64,000 nucleotides of DNA from Anaerocolumna sp. AGMB13025 (GTDB lineage Bacteria; Bacillota; Clostridia; Lachnospirales; Lachnospiraceae), in contig NZ_CP121445.1 of assembly GCF_029689925.1 (NCBI RefSeq), forward strand, positions 5,440,501-5,504,500, in the 5' to 3' direction. Position numbers and translations under genes: made by a program. Below, piece after piece: positions 25,919 through 35,339 of this stretch (positions are counted from its first letter, which is position 1; every line of letters begins with the position of its first letter). The notes under the pieces were generated by a model that was not told where the DNA came from, ran no database searches, and saw only the letters and a list, made by a program, of their open reading frames with translations.

Positions 25919-27037
25919 TTAAAATTTATAAGCTTCTACATTTGCAGTAACACCTAAAGTAGGATGACGACCGCCAGCAAATACAGCATAGTCGCCTATA
26001 CTAAATGTACCAGCACCATACATATTAGTAATTAAGCTAGGTAAAGTATCTCTAACTAAAAAAGTATCAAAGTAGCAAGCTTCACCTGTTAAATCTATTT
26101 GGCCATTACCATATTGACCACCAGCAATAATAGCATAGTCATCTCTAGATACACTTGAAGAATATCGTACAGGTAAATTCAAAGTTGTTGTAGCTATTCT
26201 TGTTAAATTGTAATCATACGCTGCTACTTGGTTTGTTATGGCATTTAACATAATACCACCAGCGAGTAGTATATAATTCTTAAGTGTTGCCCCTATACCT
26301 TGCTTATTTCCTGGTGAAGAGAAAGCGACTTGCACACGGGCATTATCATACGCTACATTAAATGGGTCTTTAGAAAATACTGCATAATTAGGTGTACTTG
26401 CCACCATTGTGTCTCGTTGCCAAATATCATTGGCAGATACATCGGGTAAGGTCTGTGTAAGGAAATTTTCTGCTACAGTATCAGCTGTACGTTGTGTTAC
26501 CCCGTTATACGTATTACCGCCTATAAAAACGGTATAGGTGGTATTTCTTGCGACAGCCATTCCTCCTTTAGCTAAAGAAGTAGCCGCTGTAGTTCTAATA
26601 AGCGATGGGTCATACCTAATCATACTAGCATAGTTAGAACTAGTGTCAGTCCATACACCACCATAAAAACAAGCATAACCACCTATACTAGCTGGAGTAA
26701 TACCAGATCTATATTTAGCATCATATGCAGGTGCTGCAACTTTTACTAAGGAAGCATTATAAGCATCTACACTCTTTGTAGGATATCCATTATTATCAGA
26801 ACCGTTTGCAACCACAGCATAGGCGCCAGTAAAAGCTACAGAAGTACCAGCCGAAGCTACAGACAAAGGTGTAACACTTGCTACTTTTTCTGGTGCACTA
26901 TTAAAAAATAGTCTAGCAACACCATTAACTCCTATATAGCCTTTCTTTACTTTACGTGCTACCCCACCAACGCCATAATATAATTTACTTACTTTTCTTG
27001 CAGCTCCTCCAACTCCAAAATAAATCCCTTTTGCCAT
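25919..27037 (-). CDS. Kelch-repeat tail protein, probable receptor-binding beta-propeller
   Basis: This 372-residue protein begins with three copies of a short glycine motif (FGVGGAARKV, YGVGGVARKV, IGVNGVARLF) seen at the N-termini of clostridial tail proteins. Seven kelch-like strands follow: YAVVANG, YACFYGG, YTVFIGG, YAVFSKD, YILLAGG, YAIIAGG and YAVFAGG. Seven evenly placed copies suggest a seven-bladed propeller. The place at the distal end of the tail operon and the sugar- or protein-binding role of propellers make it a good host-recognition candidate. AGGAGG precedes the ATG. Confidence 0.75.
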   Translation of the reverse strand: MAKGIYFGVGGAARKVSKLYYGVGGVARKVKKGYIGVNGVARLFFNSAPEKVASVTPLSVASAGTSVAFTGAYAVVANGSDNNGYPTKSVDAYNASLVKVAAPAYDAKYRSGITPASIGGYACFYGGVWTDTSSNYASMIRYDPSLIRTTAATSLAKGGMAVARNTTYTVFIGGNTYNGVTQRTADTVAENFLTQTLPDVSANDIWQRDTMVASTPNYAVFSKDPFNVAYDNARVQVAFSSPGNKQGIGATLKNYILLAGGIMLNAITNQVAAYDYNLTRIATTTLNLPVRYSSSVSRDDYAIIAGGQYGNGQIDLTGEACYFDTFLVRDTLPSLITNMYGAGTFSIGDYAVFAGGRHPTLGVTANVEAYKF

Positions 27038-27049
27038 GGTTAGAACCTC

Positions 27050-27634
27050 CTATTCATACACTATACACAATACATTATTTGGGAGATATGTTGGAATAGT
27101 AGTTGATGTAAGGAGATGAATACCGTCTACTGTATCGGCATTATCTGCTCCATCAGCATAACCAACTCTTACGCCATGGGTAACACCACCACCATTATAA
27201 ATATCTAATCTAAATCGATTATCGCCATTAACATTATATTTAGGTGTGGCTGCATACTGAGTTCCGTGTGATCCTCCATCCTGCGCAAGAGAACCTAATT
27301 GATATGGTTGTAATCCACCAACTTTGTCAGCATTAGATGCATTACCCGCGCTGGTTGCATAATCTGCACTACCGCCATTTGCAGGTAAACTTGTAGGTAA
27401 ACCTGTAATCATGGACGCGGGATGGCTAGTAGGATGGGTATATTTGTTAGCATTATCCTCAATGCCATTTAACTTTTGCCCAATCGCATTTAATTCATTT
27501 CCTCCAAAATAATCACCCTGCTGATCATAGACTGTTGCGTCAACGAATGAAACAGTACCATCATCGTTGGTTACCGTGACATATTTCCGATTTCCTGAAT
27601 ATATGTCATCTTTATAATTCGTTTTAAAATCCAT
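27050..27634 (-). CDS. Tail fibre protein
   Basis: This 194-residue protein is low in hydrophobics and rich in Gly, Asn, Asp and Thr. It has collar-type segments (LNGIEDNANKYTHPTSHPAS, then short ADYATSAGNASNADKVGG and YADGADNADTVDGIHL repeats) typical of phage fibres that trimerise. It sits between a small structural gene and the kelch protein gene and likely forms the shaft of the receptor-binding complex. Confidence 0.75.
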   Translation of the reverse strand: MDFKTNYKDDIYSGNRKYVTVTNDDGTVSFVDATVYDQQGDYFGGNELNAIGQKLNGIEDNANKYTHPTSHPASMITGLPTSLPANGGSADYATSAGNASNADKVGGLQPYQLGSLAQDGGSHGTQYAATPKYNVNGDNRFRLDIYNGGGVTHGVRVGYADGADNADTVDGIHLLTSTTIPTYLPNNVLCIVYE

Positions 27635-28032
27635 TAAACTGCTCTCCTCCTTCCTAATCGAAATGACAGCCTTCTTCTACCTTTGCTCTGTCCGTATAAA
27701 ACCTTATAAATTGCATACATACCTGCCTCGATTCGATTTAATTCTACGTAATCAATAAAAGGCTGATTATCATAGTAGGTTACCGATTCACCAATACTTC
27801 TGGGAAAGGTACCGGTGTTGATACCTTCAAGATTGCTTTCAAACCGATTAATTTCATCAGCATAATAATAATCCGAGTAGGTCTTATCTTCTCCCATTTC
27901 AGCAAATGGGAACTCTGAATATAACTCTAAGGCCATAGTATGAATATGATCCAGATTATTCTTTATCCGGTTATAATCATCGATGTTAAAATAATCACTG
28001 GCCTTCCAGTTTGTTTTAGGTATTGTCCACAT
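27634..28032 (-). CDS. Small phage structural protein
   Basis: This 132-residue protein starts MWTIPKTNWKASDYFNIDDY and ends in a basic RRRLSFRLGRRRAV. Proteins like it occur between the tail-tip and fibre genes of clostridial siphophages, with no assigned function. It overlaps the upstream tail-tip gene by 17 nt and the downstream fibre gene by 1 nt, so the three are translationally coupled. Confidence 0.65.
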   Translation of the reverse strand: MWTIPKTNWKASDYFNIDDYNRIKNNLDHIHTMALELYSEFPFAEMGEDKTYSDYYYADEINRFESNLEGINTGTFPRSIGESVTYYDNQPFIDYVELNRIEAGMYAIYKVLYGQSKGRRRLSFRLGRRRAV

Positions 28033-30253
28033 TTATAAACCTCCTTGCCTTTATCGCACCGGACAAGGTACCATTAAAACTTAGTGTATGTTCCGATACC
28101 CTTATCTGCATATCATTATTATAATCATTATCCAGGAACAGAATATCATTTGCATCTATCCTTGGATCTCCACGGTAATTAATGTCGTACTCTCTATCCG
28201 CTTTCATATAAGCGCCGATCCATTCGCCTATGTCCCGGGCATGTGCCAGGGAGCTAACTAAAGGATTACCCCAGGTTTCTATCGTACCGGTACTGTTCAG
28301 TGGCTGTGTTACTCTAGCCGAAGTAATCGCATACTCATAACCAGTTATTATTAAATTAATCTCTGTTTCCTCTATGAAGCCGTTTATAATAACTTTGGCA
28401 TAATAAGCCCCGCTTTCTACTATTTCTGCATTCTGCCCAGCTCCTGCCCCTTCCAGGGTACAGCTGTAACCATAAGAAGCATTAGAAAAGTTAACTATGA
28501 ATTCGTTTTCGATATCCGATACTTGGATCAGTTCCTTTACCAGTTCCTTAAGCTCTCCGGATTGGTTATACATCGTCCGTATCACCTGCAGCTCTTTTAC
28601 CTTTTCAAGCTTATTGCCATTTGGTATCTTACTCAAATCCAAGGATCTCTCTAGGATATAATCTGTTACTTCCCCAAACTCAACATAATCAACCATAATC
28701 CGGTTGTGTGCCGGCGCAAGTGTAAATTCAAGATCCATCCGGTCAAACTCAGCAAATTCTCTGCTGATTACGGTTTCTTTTTCTATATCCGTAACAGTGA
28801 CAACCTCAACTGCTGTATTTTCCAAGTATGTATGAATGATAAATTCTCTTGGAGCATTTCCACCAAATACTACTGTAAAGCTAAAACACTTAAAGGCTGC
28901 CTCTAAACGTATAGTAATAACAGGATTTATAGAAAATAGACCGGATGCATCCGCTACCACCTCACTTACATATCCAGTATTCAAATAATTAGTGCCTGAT
29001 TCAGTCCGCGGTAGAAAGAATTGATTTCCCTGGACCGTTGTTACCTTGTTTTGAGCATCCGCATATGCAGCTTTTGTGTCAGCTGTCAATATATTTCCTA
29101 CCTTACTATAATAAGCCTCATCATTTGCTGTTGCTGTCATATCCGGTATAAAGGAAGATTTCAGATAGATATTCGCAGCTCTGTCCTGGGATAAAATACA
29201 CCGACCGGCATTGGCTATTATCTGCAGTGCTTCCTTGTGTGTTGCAACCGGCAATGGGTTATTTACTATTACAGTTTTCAGGTAACCGTCCAACCAGTAC
29301 TCCCTGGGATCAACTGCAGCATCTGTTAGGACATCAATAGCTAGGTCATAAAGGCTGATACCTTCCGGATAATAATTACCTTTGTAATAACTGCCTTGCA
29401 TATACTCAAAGCGGTCCACTGCGGTACACTTCATTTGCTTATCGTTTGCTGACCAGTTTTTCAAATACAATTTTGCACCCGGTACCCATTCCGTAAAATT
29501 ATCCTCAATATCATAACCATACTCAACAATACATTCCTGACCGGTTTCCAAAAAGTTAATACTACTCTTTTCATTATCAATATCAAATACTTTATCCTGG
29601 TTGTCTATTGTAAAATTAAAATCAATTGCAGGCATATCTTCCGAAATAGGTGAAACAGAATCCTTTAAGGAAGAGGAAATAATTTTCTTATTATCAAAAT
29701 AAATGCCAAGTCCCATGGTAATCTGGTGGATCCGGAATCTTCCCTGCCCGTTAACCATTGACTGTGGGGTAATCCGAATAAAAGTAGCCTGTGGAAAGAT
29801 TTCTTCCGTAACAAAGTGACCACTGGAATTTCCGGTTACATGAACCGTGTTATAATCCGATTCAATCATAAATTCAACCGGGTAAGTCTTACCGAACTCT
29901 ATCGTTAACCCTTTAATATCATAGGTAGTGGAAAAGCTAATCTCGATACTGCCTAACAGATCAGCTGTAACAATCCCCGAATTAAATACAACATTATCCG
30001 GACTTCTTGGCAGGAAAAGCATACTGCCATCCACCGCACTATAATTCTGTTCGGCAGTGGCATATAGATAGTCTACCGTGTAGTTATCAAAAGGCTTTAA
30101 CAGGTTAGAAAAATAAGTGTATCTGTCTGGAGCGGGTACCTTCGCTGTTCTCTGTGCTTCCTGATTGATTACACCGATTGTAACTTTCATGTAGGACCGG
30201 TTACGTAATATCTGTTTCATGCTCTGCTTGTATACCTGACTTACACTCTGCAT
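28016..30253 (-). CDS. Tail-tip / minor structural protein
   Basis: This 745-residue protein lies after a small tail protein and before the fibre genes, where the tail-hub or tail-associated protein is expected. It is mostly beta, with segments such as SISEDMPAIDFNFTIDNQDK and LETGQECIVEYGYD like those in phage tail-tip proteins, and two similar lectin-like parts (YNTVHVTGNSSGHFVTEE; VEVVTVTDIEKETVI). The start is the ATG at 30253, which overlaps the upstream stop (TAATG) behind GGGGTGG. Confidence 0.75.
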   Translation of the reverse strand: MQSVSQVYKQSMKQILRNRSYMKVTIGVINQEAQRTAKVPAPDRYTYFSNLLKPFDNYTVDYLYATAEQNYSAVDGSMLFLPRSPDNVVFNSGIVTADLLGSIEISFSTTYDIKGLTIEFGKTYPVEFMIESDYNTVHVTGNSSGHFVTEEIFPQATFIRITPQSMVNGQGRFRIHQITMGLGIYFDNKKIISSSLKDSVSPISEDMPAIDFNFTIDNQDKVFDIDNEKSSINFLETGQECIVEYGYDIEDNFTEWVPGAKLYLKNWSANDKQMKCTAVDRFEYMQGSYYKGNYYPEGISLYDLAIDVLTDAAVDPREYWLDGYLKTVIVNNPLPVATHKEALQIIANAGRCILSQDRAANIYLKSSFIPDMTATANDEAYYSKVGNILTADTKAAYADAQNKVTTVQGNQFFLPRTESGTNYLNTGYVSEVVADASGLFSINPVITIRLEAAFKCFSFTVVFGGNAPREFIIHTYLENTAVEVVTVTDIEKETVISREFAEFDRMDLEFTLAPAHNRIMVDYVEFGEVTDYILERSLDLSKIPNGNKLEKVKELQVIRTMYNQSGELKELVKELIQVSDIENEFIVNFSNASYGYSCTLEGAGAGQNAEIVESGAYYAKVIINGFIEETEINLIITGYEYAITSARVTQPLNSTGTIETWGNPLVSSLAHARDIGEWIGAYMKADREYDINYRGDPRIDANDILFLDNDYNNDMQIRVSEHTLSFNGTLSGAIKARRFINVDNT

Positions 30254-30639
30254 TACACCACCCCGCAATCAATTATGTTTACTTTACAGTTTTTATAAGC
30301 AATCGGAAGCCCTGTGCTTTTATTAATTTCACCACTTGGCACTGCAGTCCTGTTTCCTGGGTACATTAGTAAGGTAATCCATGTGTTATTTACCATATCC
30401 GGAAACCTTACTGAAACTGCAAACTTATCGAATTCTTTTAAAATTTTACTCCAGGTTGCAGCATCCAGATAAAACCACTGCAGGTTATCAATCTTATATT
30501 GATCCCGCCCTATCTTTTGCCCGACAAATTCCCCATTCGCATTCTTGCCACCATTTACAAGGGTAGCCACCTCAAAATTAAGACCGATATCCGGAGAAGG
30601 GAAGGACTTTCCATTCACCGTGATAAAACTACTTGCCAT
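30253..30639 (-). CDS. Tail protein after tape measure
   Basis: This 128-residue protein (VNGKSFPSPDIGLNFEVATL start, WFYLDAATWSKILKEF middle) lies directly downstream of the tape measure gene, where the distal tail or tail-adaptor protein is found. Its size and beta-rich make-up fit a ring protein. It shares one base with the next gene. Confidence 0.65.
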   Translation of the reverse strand: MASSFITVNGKSFPSPDIGLNFEVATLVNGGKNANGEFVGQKIGRDQYKIDNLQWFYLDAATWSKILKEFDKFAVSVRFPDMVNNTWITLLMYPGNRTAVPSGEINKSTGLPIAYKNCKVNIIDCGVV

Positions 30640-30654
30640 ATGTACTAATCCCTC

Positions 30655-33597
30655 CTAAAATTCAAATCCCAGCCGTTTTCTTGTTTCCTTAAGCCCTTTC
30701 AATAATGACTTACCGTCCAATTCAAGGGTTAAGTCCAACGCGTCTAGGATACTGATTATTTTATTCAATAGTTCAATTATAATAGGCAGATATATGCTAT
30801 CCTGTTTATTCTCATTGACAAGTTCAGCTGCCTTCATTGCCATTTCAAGCATCTTATCTTCCGGAGCTACTATTTCACCCTGGTGCATATTATCACCAAT
30901 CATAGCTAATTGTGGCGTATTGGCTTTTACATAAGCGCCTTGTGCCAGTTTTGGGATACTGATTTCACTTAAAGTCGGGATATGGAATCCAAACGTTTTG
31001 CCACCCATCTCAGGTACCCAATCAGGTATTTCAAAAGAAAGATTATTCATTGCACTGATTACTCTATTTACACCCTTAACTACCCCGTTTGCCATCCCCT
31101 CAATACCGCCCAGAATACTATTGATTACACCTTTTATGTTCGTCCAGATTCCATTGAAGATATCTGTTACTGTCGTCTTTAAACCTGTCCAGATATCGTT
31201 CCATTTCTCCTTGATTTTATCAAGCGCGCTGGCAAGTCCATCTTTGATTGCTGTGATCTTTTCTGTTATACCGTCTTTTATACTGGTAAAAACACCGCTA
31301 ACAAATTCTTTTATTTGGGTCCATATTTTATCCCATAAATCTTTTATAGCTCCCAGAATTGAGGAAACGACTGTTTTCACAGCACCAAATGCAGTTGATA
31401 CAATCGTTTTTATCATATCCCAGATTGTAGACAAGAAGTCTTTTATTGCTTTCCAGGCCTTTTCCCAGTCACCTTTAAAGACACTGCCCAGGAAAGTTGC
31501 TAAATCAGTCAGTAACTGACCAATATCACCCATAATTGTCCCGAATGTTTCAAAAAACATCAGGATTGCATCCCCAATCGCCGCTATAATGGGAGTAATG
31601 ATAGGTACTATAGTTGCAATGAGCCACGATATAAAAGGCGCTAAGTACTGGTTCCATATTTCTGATACTTTTAAGATTAATAAACCTATGCCGTCTATGA
31701 ATTTTTCGATTCCTGGCACTATACTATCTTCGATTACAGTTCCAAATTTATCTGCAAACTTATCAAGGACAGGTGCAATGTTATTGTTATAAGCATCTAA
31801 TATGGTGCTTACTATATCCGTTAATCCTTCTTTGAGATTATCTAATGCAGGACGCACATATTCTTCATAGGCATCAAATATTTTCTTCCATATCTCATCA
31901 AATGCATTTTTAATTGATTCTATGATCTTAGCAATCGGATCCAGAGTGTTTTGGATAGCATCCTTAATCTTGGACCCATTCGCTGTTATCGGTGTAATAA
32001 TCGTATCCAGGAAATCTACGGCAAAGTTACCCGTCAGATCGATAATATTTAGAAAGCTGTTTGCAAAAATGCTAATTAAATTTGTTGTAATGCTGATTGC
32101 CGAATCACTTAGGAGAACACTGCTAAGATCCGCTAAGAACGTACTAACTTCATTTAATAATTCGGAAAAGGTACTTCCAATATTAAAAAAACTGATTAAT
32201 TTCTGCTGTATGAATTCTGTATTCTGTTCGAGATAATTACCTAATCCAGCGATTAAGTTTGTTGCTAAATTAGCGCCGATTGTCACTAAGCTTCCATAAT
32301 AGGTACCCAAGGAATTTACAAATGTGAGTATAAAGTTATAAGCAGCGGCTGCCACATCCGCATCGGTAAATATATTTTTTAAAGAACTACCAATGCCCTT
32401 TAGACCAGAAGTTATCTTAGAGAAATCTACCTTGTTAATCTGATCCGTAAACCCTTTTTGAAATGCCTCTCCAATCTGTATGCATAAGGTCTTTATTTTG
32501 TTGAATGCGGTTGAGGCTTTGTTCGCGGCTTCCTCGGTAGCATCTGCCATTTGATCAGCAAGTCCTAATGTTCCGGTGTCAGCTCCAGAAGCTGCAGCTC
32601 CTCCAGTGCCGCTGGCATCATCCGGAGTAGCTACATTTAATTCGTCAATACTTAAAGAATTTGTTGCTTTCGCTGCCTTTTTTGCTGCATCTGTTACGCC
32701 ATTTAATCCCGTTGTTGCTGCATCTGCATCTGTTGCAACGCTTCCAACACCAGTACCAGTACTGGAACTTTGTGCTTTCTTTCCTGTAATCAGCTCTGTA
32801 AATCGTTTAAAGGCATCTGCCAATGTCTGCAATTTTCCCAGAACTATATTTATCATCTTTAGTATGGGTGTGAATAAATTGATAAACCCTTGACCTAACG
32901 TAGCTTTAAAACTGGAAAACTGTAGGTTCAAGATTCTGACCTGATTCGCCCAGCCATCGGATGTACGCACGAAATCACCACTTGCAAGAGATAGCTGCTT
33001 AGTTACAAAAGCATACCGCAACGCAACCTTTTCTGCTTCTGACATCTTGGCTGTAGTCTTACCGTAACCATTGGCCAGGGCATATGCATCTAAGGCACTT
33101 TGGGTCATTACAATTCCCAAATCCTTAAGGGACTCAGTCTCACCAGTAAATACAGATTTTAACTTTGTGTAAGCTTCATCCTGACTGATATTATAAAAGG
33201 ATGCAACATCACCGGCTAGACCAGTGAGCGTAGTACTCATATCAAAGGCAGCACCTTCTGTAAACCCAAAGGCTTTTGCCATAGCTCCAAACGTACCGGT
33301 ATATCTTTTTGCCATTGTTTCCGACAAGCCAAAACTAGTTGCTGCATTCTTGGCAAACTCATTTACCTTATCGCTCATTTTGGTAAAGGTAACGTCAACC
33401 ACATTTTGTACTTCATTAAGATCAGAACCCAGCTCAATACACTGTTGTCCGAAATCCACTATTTTTTTCACTGCAAAAGCTGCTGCAAGGGCAACTCCGG
33501 CTTTTTTTGCCAAGCCTGATATTCCCTGCATCTGCTTATTAAAACCCTTCTGATTTACAACCAGGTCAAGTCCGATTTGTCCAACACTATCTGCCAT
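30655..33597 (-). CDS. Phage tail tape measure protein
   Basis: This 980-residue protein has the tape-measure plan: a basic helical N-terminus (VGQIGLDLVVNQKGFNKQMQ), an Ala-rich hydrophobic segment (AGVALAAAFAVKKIVDF), a long series of helices and membrane-like stretches (IIPI/IAAIGDAILMFFETF), and WDKIWTQIKEF-type repeats. It sets tail length and helps DNA ejection. I prefer the ATG at 33597; a GTG four codons earlier is the alternative. The size suggests a tail near 150 nm by the usual rule of thumb. Confidence 0.93.
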   Translation of the reverse strand: MADSVGQIGLDLVVNQKGFNKQMQGISGLAKKAGVALAAAFAVKKIVDFGQQCIELGSDLNEVQNVVDVTFTKMSDKVNEFAKNAATSFGLSETMAKRYTGTFGAMAKAFGFTEGAAFDMSTTLTGLAGDVASFYNISQDEAYTKLKSVFTGETESLKDLGIVMTQSALDAYALANGYGKTTAKMSEAEKVALRYAFVTKQLSLASGDFVRTSDGWANQVRILNLQFSSFKATLGQGFINLFTPILKMINIVLGKLQTLADAFKRFTELITGKKAQSSSTGTGVGSVATDADAATTGLNGVTDAAKKAAKATNSLSIDELNVATPDDASGTGGAAASGADTGTLGLADQMADATEEAANKASTAFNKIKTLCIQIGEAFQKGFTDQINKVDFSKITSGLKGIGSSLKNIFTDADVAAAAYNFILTFVNSLGTYYGSLVTIGANLATNLIAGLGNYLEQNTEFIQQKLISFFNIGSTFSELLNEVSTFLADLSSVLLSDSAISITTNLISIFANSFLNIIDLTGNFAVDFLDTIITPITANGSKIKDAIQNTLDPIAKIIESIKNAFDEIWKKIFDAYEEYVRPALDNLKEGLTDIVSTILDAYNNNIAPVLDKFADKFGTVIEDSIVPGIEKFIDGIGLLILKVSEIWNQYLAPFISWLIATIVPIITPIIAAIGDAILMFFETFGTIMGDIGQLLTDLATFLGSVFKGDWEKAWKAIKDFLSTIWDMIKTIVSTAFGAVKTVVSSILGAIKDLWDKIWTQIKEFVSGVFTSIKDGITEKITAIKDGLASALDKIKEKWNDIWTGLKTTVTDIFNGIWTNIKGVINSILGGIEGMANGVVKGVNRVISAMNNLSFEIPDWVPEMGGKTFGFHIPTLSEISIPKLAQGAYVKANTPQLAMIGDNMHQGEIVAPEDKMLEMAMKAAELVNENKQDSIYLPIIIELLNKIISILDALDLTLELDGKSLLKGLKETRKRLGFEF

Positions 33598-33648
33598 TAC
33601 ACGTTTCACCTACCTTTTGCAGTTAAAGGTCATCGGCTCATAATGGCA

Positions 33649-33795
33649 CTACTTGACGTTTATCTTTATTTCAAACTCTTTCTTACAATTTCGTCCTTTA
33701 CACCGGACAAAAATGCCCTTTGCTGTACTGCTTTCATTGTAAACAATGGGCATTTCATAACCGCAGAACGGACACTTTACTTTCTTTTTCGTTAT
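33649..33795 (-). CDS. Small zinc-finger protein, Com-like, noncanonical start
   Basis: This reading frame of 48 codons encodes a CPFCGYE...RCKGRNCKKEF zinc finger (C8, C11, C32, C37), like the small Com-type proteins that regulate translation in some phages. It has no ATG, GTG or TTG near its start; the frame opens with ATA after AGGTGATTGT, just past the stop of the tail chaperone extension. Coupled re-initiation at ATA is the simplest reading. It lies between the chaperone and tape measure genes. Confidence 0.6.
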   Translation of the reverse strand: MTKKKVKCPFCGYEMPIVYNESSTAKGIFVRCKGRNCKKEFEIKINVK

Positions 33796-33803
33796 ACAAT
33801 CAC

Positions 33804-34144
33804 CTACTTCGCCATAGCTTCAAACATCTTTTCCAGTTTAAACATTTCCTGTTCGAAGGTTGCCTGATCCATCTTCTGAGCTGATTTACTACGCCAGGCA
33901 TCCCGGATCCGTCTTTGTTCCTTCGTAAATCGTTTCAGGGTATCCTTATCATTTTCGGCTCGAATTCCAACAATTTTTCCAAGCGGAGTATCCGCACTCA
34001 ATCCACTTACTAACGCCTTGAATTCATCCCATTTCATGGTCTTAAATACCTCAGAATATATCCGTATCCCATACTGGGTCTGAAAACTGGAAACAATTAA
34101 ATCCCAGTCCTCGAACAGATCATAGTATGGGTCTGCTACTCCCC
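33804..34144 (-). CDS. Tail assembly chaperone extension, made by -1 frameshift
   Basis: This open frame continues the upstream chaperone in the -1 frame without stops (GVADPYYDLFEDWDLIVSSF, then a segment ending GIRIYSEVFKTMKWDEF). The C-terminal part resembles the gpT/Gp15-type extension. The slip site is CAGGGGGAG at about 34139-34147, right before the zero-frame TAG, so a fused protein of about 209 residues is expected beside the 98-residue short form. Internal initiation at the ATG at 34037 (77 residues) is the alternative but would miss the conserved first part. The fusion binds the tape measure during tail assembly. Confidence 0.8.
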
Positions 34145-34432
34145 CTGCTCACTAACTCCGGTAACTAACGTCATAGCTGACATAACAAGTGTCTGAAAAT
34201 CTGAAAACTGGAGTTTAAGCTTATCAATTTTTTCCCTGTCTTTTTCGCAAAAGATTAGTTCATACATGCTAACAACATCATTCGGGGTTACATTATCACC
34301 ATTACCTATGAGCTGCATTACCTTAAGCATCGTTGGTGCATCCGAATTTACTTCACATGTAACATTCTTTACCTTAATTTTGGGATTCGCCTCGAAACTG
34401 AGCTTATCTGTAATATCCACTGTCTTTGCCAT
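34136..34432 (-). CDS. Tail assembly chaperone, short form
   Basis: This 98-residue protein, starting MAKTVDITDKLSFEANPKIK, matches the gpG-type chaperones that lie between tail tube and tape measure genes in siphophages. AGGAGATAAT precedes the chosen ATG; an in-frame ATG 36 nt earlier lacks a ribosome site. Its last codons GGG GAG TAG sit on a run of five G where ribosomes likely slip back by one into the extension frame. Confidence 0.85.
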   Translation of the reverse strand: MAKTVDITDKLSFEANPKIKVKNVTCEVNSDAPTMLKVMQLIGNGDNVTPNDVVSMYELIFCEKDREKIDKLKLQFSDFQTLVMSAMTLVTGVSEQGE

Positions 34433-34488
34433 ATTATCTCCTTTACTAAAGAAGGGGTGGCTATCCACCCCATAAATAAGTTATTAGG

Positions 34489-34935
34489 TTACGCTGCCGC
34501 TTCAAAATTCGGTTTCCCTTTGCATTGGATATCAAACTCTAGACCATCAAGAGCTGTAGAATCACCACCGCCAGGAGTCTTTACGTTTACAATACATGGG
34601 AACGTAACTTTTGCTCCGGAAGGTAATTCCCATTCAAATTTAGTTACTACATCGTTCCCGGATTTCCATGCTAAACCTGCCACATAATCATTTCCTGGAT
34701 CTCCGTAGGTACGCTTTCCAGAAAAACTAAATGATAGCTTTTTAGATGTCATCATAGCATCCCCCCAGCCTTCTGCCTCCATAGGATTCCATTCCTCAAT
34801 ACCCCCTTCAATACTCGGAGCAAAGTTTTCCAGATTTGCAATGATTACCATCTGCCCGTCTGTACTACCAAGCCCGTCCGTACCAATCTTAAATTTATTA
34901 TTGAATACCGGATATGTTTTTGGTGTATTATCCAT
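34489..34935 (-). CDS. Major tail tube protein
   Basis: This 148-residue beta-rich protein (NNKFKIGTDGLGSTDGQMVI, WNPMEAEGWGDAMMTSKKLSF, ending LDGLEFDIQCKGKPNFEAAA) has the size and position of the siphovirus tail tube subunit. No sheath gene is near, so the tail is non-contractile. It lies between the tail terminator and chaperone genes. Confidence 0.88.
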   Translation of the reverse strand: MDNTPKTYPVFNNKFKIGTDGLGSTDGQMVIIANLENFAPSIEGGIEEWNPMEAEGWGDAMMTSKKLSFSFSGKRTYGDPGNDYVAGLAWKSGNDVVTKFEWELPSGAKVTFPCIVNVKTPGGGDSTALDGLEFDIQCKGKPNFEAAA

Positions 34936-34943
34936 ACCTTTAC

Positions 34944-35339
34944 CTACCTTTCATAAAATATCATTATTTCTATAACACGTTCATAGATACCGCTCTCATC
35001 CATATCAACGTCCACAGGCTCTTCCTGGAGCATTTGGATATAAATAATTGTGGTATCATTGATTATTATGTTTTGCGCCTTTGTCAGTAACTCATACAGC
35101 TGATAAGCTGCTTTCTCTGTTTCTCTTGCACTTTTGGTCCAATGTACCAATAAGGAAATTGGTTTTGTCTTATAGGTACCAGTATCTCCAAGGCTTACCG
35201 TAGCTGCCCGGGACTGTTTTAATTGGTATACACCGATGGATTTTTCCTTCTTATTATCCATCTTGCCCATATAAACATTGTCATCACCGGTAATGCAAAG
35301 AGTGGCAATATAGTCTCTAACATCCTCTAAATAAAGCAT
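34944..35339 (-). CDS. Tail terminator / minor capsid protein
   Basis: This roughly 131-residue protein begins MLYLEDVRDYIATLCITGDD. Its start overlaps the stop of the upstream gene (TAATG). Size, fold hints (SIGVYQLKQSRAATVSL) and its place just before the tail tube gene fit the tail terminator protein that caps the tube and joins it to the head. Confidence 0.75.
   Translation of the reverse strand: MLYLEDVRDYIATLCITGDDNVYMGKMDNKKEKSIGVYQLKQSRAATVSLGDTGTYKTKPISLLVHWTKSARETEKAAYQLYELLTKAQNIIINDTTIIYIQMLQEEPVDVDMDESGIYERVIEIMIFYER

Noticed and set aside
25919..27634. Diversity-generating retroelement acting on the tail fibre genes
   Set aside because: No reverse transcriptase gene and no template/variable repeat pair were found in the window.
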